Of a DNA stretch of 64,000 nucleotides, positions 57,993-64,000 are shown in pieces (the stretch's first letter is position 1; each line of letters opens with the position of its first letter). The stretch comes from Aldrovandia affinis (lineage: Eukaryota; Chordata; Actinopteri; Notacanthiformes; Halosauridae), in assembly GCA_029706075.1 (NCBI GenBank), contig JAINUG010000113.1, positions 1,527,279-1,591,278 of the forward strand, in the 5' to 3' direction. Made by a program: the position numbers and the translations under genes. The notes below the pieces were generated by a model. The model made no database searches and was not told the DNA's origin. It saw only the letters and a program-made list of their open reading frames with translations.

Positions 57993-58415
57993 CACTCAGT
58001 GCCCACTTTATTAGGTACATCTTTCTAGTACTGGGTAGGAACCCCCTTTGCCCCCAGAACAGCCTGAATTCTTTGTGGCTTTCAACAAGGTGCTGGGGAT
58101 GGATTCAACAAGGTGCTGGAAACCTTCCTTAGAGATTCTAGTCCATGTTGACATGATAGCATCATGCAGTTGCTGCAGATTTGTTGGCTGCACATTCATG
58201 TTGCAAATCTCTTGTTCCACCACATCTCAAAGGTGCTCTATTGGACTGAGATCTGGTGACTGTGGAGGCCATTGGAGTACAATGAACTCATTTTTATGTT
58301 AGTGGAACCAGCTTGAGATGACATGTGCTTTGTGACATGGCGCATTATCCTGCTGGAAGTAGCCATTAGAAGATGGGTAGACTGTGGCCATAAAGGGATG
58401 CACATGTCAGCAACA
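57993..58415 (-). mobile_element. Tc1/mariner-like transposon, family D, 3' half
   Basis: The terminus CACTCAGTGCCCACTTTATTAGG follows a TA. Minus-strand coding gives the end of a DDE transposase: NDxHxSSDGYFQQDNAPCHKA-like sequence near 58350, a degraded region, then MNVQPTNLQQLHDAIMSTW and FQHLVESIPS. It is cut at about 58415, where another Tc1-like fragment begins. Stops and indels interrupt the frame. Confidence 0.88.
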
Positions 58416-58436
58416 GGTTCTGTGCAACTGTTTTAC

Positions 58437-58855
58437 AATGACCATCTCAGTCTCCAGTCTTGGACCCGATCGAAAATGTGTGGTTTGATTTGAAGAGGGA
58501 AGTCCACAAATGCAAACTAGATCTGAAGGATCTTGAAAGATTCTGTATGTAAGAAAGGTAAATGATCCCCACCAAATATCTCCACTAATCTCATAATCTT
58601 GTTAACACGTTAATGGAGACATGTCAATGCAGATTTATTTTTGTTGGATTTTCTTTCAAATAATTATTAGGGGTGTGAATTATTATGACACAAGAAAATA
58701 TTTTTCTCTGTGCAGTTGTACTAGTATAAATTATTATTATTATTATTAATTATTTTTAATTTGTGCATACAATATAGTTTATTACTTGTATTGTATTGTT
58801 TCATATATTGTTAAAAAATTGGGAGCTGACAGAATATATATATTGGAGTAAAATA
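58437..58855 (+). mobile_element. Tc1-like transposon fragment, family B, 3' end
   Basis: CTTGGACCCGATCGAAAATGTG TGG encodes LDPIENVW, the catalytic-E region of Tc1 transposases, followed by DLKREVHKCKLDLKDLERF. The downstream terminus (GTGTGAATTATTATGACAC, CATACAATATAG, GGAGCTGACAGAATAT) matches 6818-7246 and 45750-45892. An (ATT)n has grown at 58730-58750. Confidence 0.82.
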
Positions 58856-58859
58856 TGAA

Positions 58860-60690
58860 GTATAACATAGCAGCATTTCTTGCTATTAGCTAGCTAGCTA
58901 GTGTTCTAAAGAATTCTTAGAAAACTATAGGAAAACATTATAACAGGTAGAAACCTTGTTTTTTGACTCCATTTAAACTTTAATCACAGTATGGTGTATG
59001 GTAAATTGCTCCCAAATATACATGCATTAGCTTCAAAATATTGCCAATCATGTAAGGTAAGTTAGTTACTTTGTAATCTAGCCAGCTTGCTATGCCTGTC
59101 TAGAGAACCACAATATCAGGTCTTGTTTGCTTTCTGCAGCATTTCATTTTTGCTTTCTGCAGCATTTCATTTTACCCAAATTACACAACACATGCAGTTA
59201 ACATGTCACATGCCAGTGGTATTGCCAGTATTGTTGTAGATTGATGGTGTCAGTCAACAGAAGCTTACTGCCCTCTGAAACTACTCATAAAATTAATCAT
59301 TGATGTTGTTCTTGATCTGAGGGGAGGTGAGCAGGGGCAAAAGGTTACATTAATTCAGTGTTGCCACAAATGAAAATCCATCCCCAGATAACACCTTACA
59401 GTAGCTATGGGTTATGTTGGATCAAATCCAGACAAACCACTTCCTACACAGATATGGCACAACCCAATGACGGAGGCAAGTACAAAGCACACACATAGAC
59501 ATCAGAAATAAAGACTTTCCTTTCTTCCCTCAAACAGCTGAGTCAACAGGCAGGTCAAATCATTGGCAACGGCTATGGCTCCATGTTTGCAGAGGTGAAT
59601 GGGTTGTGCGGGGGTATTAGACAAGCACACTAGATCGTATCAATGCATGCCCATCTGTGTGCACAGGGGAAATGGGGGCAGATAAGTGTGTGAAACATCA
59701 TCATCTCAGATTGTCCTGCGACCTTCTACGATTAACATTGAGGACTATATTCCCTTCATGCTGTCACATCACACAAGGAGGTCGAAGCCATTTCTTCATC
59801 CGGAGATTGGACTATCAGAGTCGGAAGATGGCTCCAAAGGCCCACATCAGTAATTCTAGCCAACTTAATTGTGCAGTAGAAACAAGTGTTGCACCATTAG
59901 GGTGCCTGTCACCATTTTTTTTGTTTTATAAGGTGCTTCAAAGTGAATGAATATACAAAAAGGAGGAAGGAGTTAGGTTTGTAATTCAAAAAGGGAGGTT
60001 TATTGATGGCTTGGAGGTGCAAATGTGACAATCATTTAAACAGCCCTCAAGAATCAATGCAAACCAAGAACATAGTGATTTGGCTTATACCTGTACTCAG
60101 GTGCGTGCAACACATTACAACCTTTGGCTTCTACAGGCTGTATGATTGCTCCTTCCTCTTTTTTCTTTATTTTCCTAAGGCTCAGGTTCCGTTAACTTCA
60201 AAAGCCTGTTTCTGCTTGGCTCATACATTTCATGTATCATGAAATATAGCTAAATTCATTTTTCTATATAAAACAATAATACCGACAAGGAAATACAAGA
60301 GAAAACAAAGACAGACAGGTCGTGCTGAGACTGAATTTGTTTAATGAAAAGATGAGAAAGGAATTATTTCCCATCAGACAGCTAATCTCAGGAGACTTAT
60401 TGGCAGTACTCTCCACATCTCCGTCCCCTTCAAGCTCCGAATGTTGCTTTTACCAGAAAAACAAAGAAAAAAGAAAAACCAAAGAAAAACAAACTGTTGA
60501 AATGAAAGATAGATCATTTGAGTAAAATGCAATCTTGAAAGGAAGTACCTGTGTTCATTGTTTGAACAAGTGTCAACACCAGACCCAACTGTGGAAAAAA
60601 ATGGCTGCTGTAGTTTTGAAGCAGTGTGGAGGAATGTTCAATGAAGAAAGGGGTATCCAGGGTCAGAGCAATAGAATGTATTTGTAGTCA
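58860..60690. other. Unique DNA with a small tandem duplication
   Basis: A 23-bp unit, TTGCTTTCTGCAGCATTTCATTT, is duplicated at 59127-59172. No gene or other repeat family is supported. Confidence 0.4.
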
Positions 60691-60855
60691 TGGCAGCAGT
60701 ATGGAGTGGTGTAGTGACCAGGATAGTACTGTGGAGTTGAGTAGTAGCCAGGGCAGTATGTTGGAGTTGAGTAGTGGTCAAGGCAGAAGTGTGGTGTTCA
60801 GTGATCAGTGCAGCTTTGTGGAGCAGTGGTCAGGTCAACCTGTGAGTGTTGAGTG
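60690..60855. repeat. Degenerate minisatellite, about 30-bp unit, 5-6 copies
   Basis: Units of the type TGTGGAGTTGAGTAGTGGTC AGGGCAGTA recur with substitutions and small indels. A 78-codon frame crosses them because the unit is divisible by three, giving a pseudo-repetitive SSGQGS-like peptide. No gene is inferred. Confidence 0.75.
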
Positions 60856-60897
60856 GTAGTTAGTTGCTGAAGCATGTGCAGTTGATAATAGTCAATA

Positions 60898-61160
60898 TGT
60901 GGGCTTCCCAGATAACATATGCAGCGAAAGCATTAGTTCTCGGTACAGTGAAAAACCTCATGATCCAGAATGAAAACATGACCATGCCAGTGCGAACTGT
61001 GGCCAAGGGTCCTATAGACTACAGACTGAAAATGAGCAGTGGGTGGCAGCATGCACGTAAGAGGGTATAGGTACTAGTCTGCACTCTCCCAAATTGACAG
61101 AGGATGCCACAGCAATGAAACAGGCTTGCAAATACAATTCCAAATTGTGGGAAATGGTGC
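60898..61160 (+). mobile_element. tRNA-derived SINE, family S1-related, diverged
   Basis: It starts GGGCTTCCCAGATAACATATG CAGCGAAAGC, the S1 head. It continues TAGACTACAGACTGAAAATG and CTGCACTCTCCCAAATTGACAG and ends ACAATTCCAAATTGTGGGAAA, the S1-type tail. It matches 45266-45615. Confidence 0.65.
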
Positions 61161-61169
61161 ATTTAGTGG

Positions 61170-62000
61170 CTTTAAAAATATGTATATTTATAACGATATA
61201 AGTGTATATCTAATATGTGTTATGTAGTTGCAATCAATAAACCGCACGTTGATTTACCTGGCTGTTTCGAAATGGAGTCACCGGGTTACAGGTTTTCGGA
61301 ATATAGAAATGCTCTCTGAAGAATTAATATTGTACAATACATATTTCAGCAAAATATTCCACACAAATTGAATATGTTTCCTGCAGATTCCATCTGGCAA
61401 GTTAAAGTCCTGCTGCGACACTGCAGGCCCTTGAGCAAGTAAAGAACTATACCTGACCTAGCAATAATATGACTGTATAAGAAGACAAGACGTCAAGTAT
61501 GGTATTCCTGGCTTGGCATCTGCATAGCCGACACAGAAGTAAAAAATACTGGAGCCGGACCATCCCTTTTGTCAGTGGTTTGTTAAGACATAATTAACAA
61601 ATGCATGGCACAAGTCACCGCGTAAATTCAATGCTCCCTCGTTATGAAGCAGTCTTCTAAAACACAAATGCAACAGCATGGTAACACTAATCATGGATCT
61701 GCCATAACAAAGTCAGCTCCACTCCTTCCATAATTGGTGTCCTAATTATGGTTTCCAACAATAGTGCCATATTGAACCGAACTCCTTAATGATTACAGGG
61801 TACATTATTTTAACATGATCAGTGTGCTGGCAATGACTTTGACTGGCTGACATTGTTAGGATACTTTCACAGGGAGACAAGCCATTGTTTGAAAAACATG
61901 AACACTTTAATACTCCGGATTGGCATAGGGAAATGGTAATAGATTACCTAGGAGAGTGGAAGTGGCCAGGTGTGGCCAATGAGATATTCCTTTGGTGAAA
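61170..62000. other. Unique DNA, nothing recognised
   Basis: No repeat or credible frame is seen. Confidence 0.4.
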
Positions 62001-62004
62001 TAAA

Positions 62005-62155
62005 GCATGTTTGTGTGTGCATGGGGGTGTGTGTGTGGGAGCACACATATGCAATATTCGTATGTGAGTAAATGTATGTGCATGCATGTACATGTTGTTT
62101 GTGCACATTGTGCATGCGTGCATATGACTTGTGTGTGTATGCATGTGTTTGTGAA
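62005..62155. repeat. Diverged TG/ATG-rich simple sequence
   Basis: Interrupted TG, CATG and TATG words, an old microsatellite. The H/T-rich minus-strand frame is an artefact. Confidence 0.75.
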
Positions 62156-62325
62156 AATAAACTGGAGTCAGGGGTGATTCAGAGGCCATCTGTGAAATGA
62201 GAGCCTAATTCTTTCTTCAAAAGTGCAAGTCTTGCTTCATTTGAATTGTAGCAAGTAAAGATCTAAATATAGAGAATAATTAAAGAATTAGAGCCGACAT
62301 ACTTAGCCCCTTATTGCTGTGCTTC

Positions 62326-62326
<1 letters not shown>

Positions 62327-62377
<51 letters not shown>
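62327..62377. repeat. (TG)n microsatellite
   Basis: About 25 TG units. Confidence 0.97.
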
Positions 62378-62379
<2 letters not shown>

Positions 62380-63680
62380 TGTCTGTGTCTTCCCACACAA
62401 ACCTTAAGTAAAACTAGGATACATATAACATGCTAATGCCAGATGTGTTGCTGCTTGAATGTGATCCACGCCTGAGGGACAGAAGCTGGGGGCTCCTTCC
62501 CACAATGCAATGGACATACAGGAAATCTGTATAAAGAGATGAGGGACAGAGAAAGGCAACTCCTAACCTTTGGTTGTAAAGATTTTTATATCTGCAGTGT
62601 GGAGAAAGCACATCGCTATAAATTATGAAGATCAATTTCAGAGCTGGGTGCTTTCTTATATGCATACAGTATTACTGTCCCATCTATGACATTAGTTAAA
62701 ACCTAGAAAATATGTAATTAAATTCCTGCTGTTTGTGAACAAATCAGGAATACTTAGCCACCAAATCACATTGCTCATTGCCGAGAATGGGAGACAAATG
62801 TGTTTCAATAAGAATCCTTGGAAAATTAGTCCAATCTGACTTTTGAGGATGTGAAAATGAACAGAGGTGTGCATGTTGTGATTATATATTATGACCCCTG
62901 GCTATTTCCAGCTGCATAAATATGTAATTTTTCTCATTAGTAGTCGATGTGTGTTAAGCAAAGCAGTGTAAATGGGTTTGTACTGCCTTGTCCCTTAGGT
63001 TTTGGTCATTATACATGATTGATTCTTCAATGGGCGAGTCTTCTAAAGAGAGTGCTCTGCGTTGGCACATCTGGGCCCTCGCACTGGTTAAAGGACCACC
63101 TGCAATGGAACAAACTGTGTAGTAATAATATAATATAATGTGATGCACATGAACGGTACACTCCTCAGCTATGTAACGAAGGGGCTGATCCTTGAAACCT
63201 CCCTCCTTGCTTGTCTGGAGTGTTTTCACATGAAAGACCATTCGCTCCTGTATATTATCCCCCATGGTGGAGCATTAACATTACAGATGTGAAACTGCAT
63301 GCTGCACATATTAAGCAGTGTAACAGGGTGTGCACTGGCACCCTCTGCTTCATCAATGCAAAGGTTTGCCACTACAGGGAGTCGGCTATAATGGGTTGCT
63401 GGGGGAAAAAAACCCCAAAACTAAATGAATAAAAAAACGCTTGCCTGGAGATTAACGGCAGTCATTAGCAGGTCTCTCGTTAGCAAATGCCTCTCTCTCG
63501 CTCGGACACCACATCAGATGCTCTGAGCAACTACGGTGCTGGGTATTCTACACCATGCCCAGTGAATATTATTCACTTACAGTACATAGGGACAGGAAAG
63601 AAAAAATAGGTCTAATACACTTATTAATTAAAAGGAAATGTTGGATTCTTTGAAAATGCACACATACACACGCACCCTTA
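62380..63680. other. Unique DNA, nothing recognised
   Basis: No repeat family or supported exon is seen. Confidence 0.4.
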
Positions 63681-63688
63681 CAGTACAT

Positions 63689-63743
<55 letters not shown>

Positions 63744-63750
63744 TACACAC
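63689..63750. repeat. (CA)n microsatellite
   Basis: About 25 CA units followed by CATACATACACAC. Confidence 0.97.
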
Positions 63751-64000
63751 ATGTGAGAACAGTAGTGAAGGGTGGTTAAACATTGCTTGGAATGGAAAAA
63801 CTATTGCTAAACATAACCAACCATAGCTGAGATGGGGTCCAAATGCTACAACATTAAATCTATGGAGTTAGTTTAATAATACACGGGTAGCATTAGTTGA
63901 TTCACAGTACATTTGTATTTAGTGATCTACAAGCTTAAGTTTTACACTTTATCTCACTAGAACTGTACCAAATAAAGTTAGGTCACACCCCTTTTACAAG
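63751..64000. other. AT-rich unique DNA to window end
   Basis: Nothing recognised. Confidence 0.5.

Noticed and set aside
1-64000. CRISPR array, bacterial operons or a phage/plasmid system
   Set aside because: No regularly spaced repeats, ribosome-binding sites or dense coding; all features are those of a fish nuclear genome.

Overview
The window looks like a gene-poor stretch of a ray-finned fish (probably teleost) nuclear genome. The evidence is the mix of dispersed elements: tRNA-derived SINEs with fish-type heads and L2-like tails, several degenerate Tc1-like transposons, a PIF/Harbinger-like element with GGGCCCTATTTT termini, a hAT-type MITE, a LINE endonuclease fragment, LTR fossils, and abundant (CA)n/(TG)n/(ATT)n microsatellites. 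There is one 100-base assembly gap (14299-14398). I see nothing prokaryotic, organellar or viral, and no CRISPR array or intact ncRNA gene. No complete protein-coding host gene can be supported; most open frames are chance or repeat shadows. Species and locus cannot be named from sequence alone.

Layout. 0-7.3 kb: LINE endonuclease fragment at the left edge, Tc1-like relic, G-quadruplex tract, 346-bp hAT MITE with an 8-bp target duplication, SINE, a CpG-rich island (3.9-4.5 kb), a 138-bp tandem duplication and a Tc1-like relic. 7.3-15.4 kb: dinucleotide arrays, a 14-bp minisatellite, one possible coding exon (11.1 kb), a foldback MITE, the gap, a SINE and ATT arrays. 15.4-32.8 kb: mostly AT-rich, repeat-poor DNA with blocks that look like conserved non-coding elements (15.4-16.1, 20.5-21.0, 28.9-29.9 kb) and four SINE copies. 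32.8-35.1 kb: a second, stronger CpG-rich interval ending in a dense core with a perfect CRE, the best promoter candidate. 35.5-45.9 kb: Tc1-like elements, several SINEs, and a Harbinger-like element inserted inside a SINE. 46-64 kb: three LTR fossils (two of one family in opposite orientation, one carrying an expanded 7-bp minisatellite), a pile-up of Tc1-like fragments at 57.3-58.9 kb, two minisatellites/duplications, one SINE and more dinucleotide arrays.

The region reads as an intergenic desert or a very large intron with possible cis-regulatory blocks and two CpG-rich promoter-like islands. I found no credible new gene system. The items most worth following up are the two CpG islands with possible exons, the 58-bp sequence shared by loci at 9.5 and 50.1 kb, and the nested-insertion histories.
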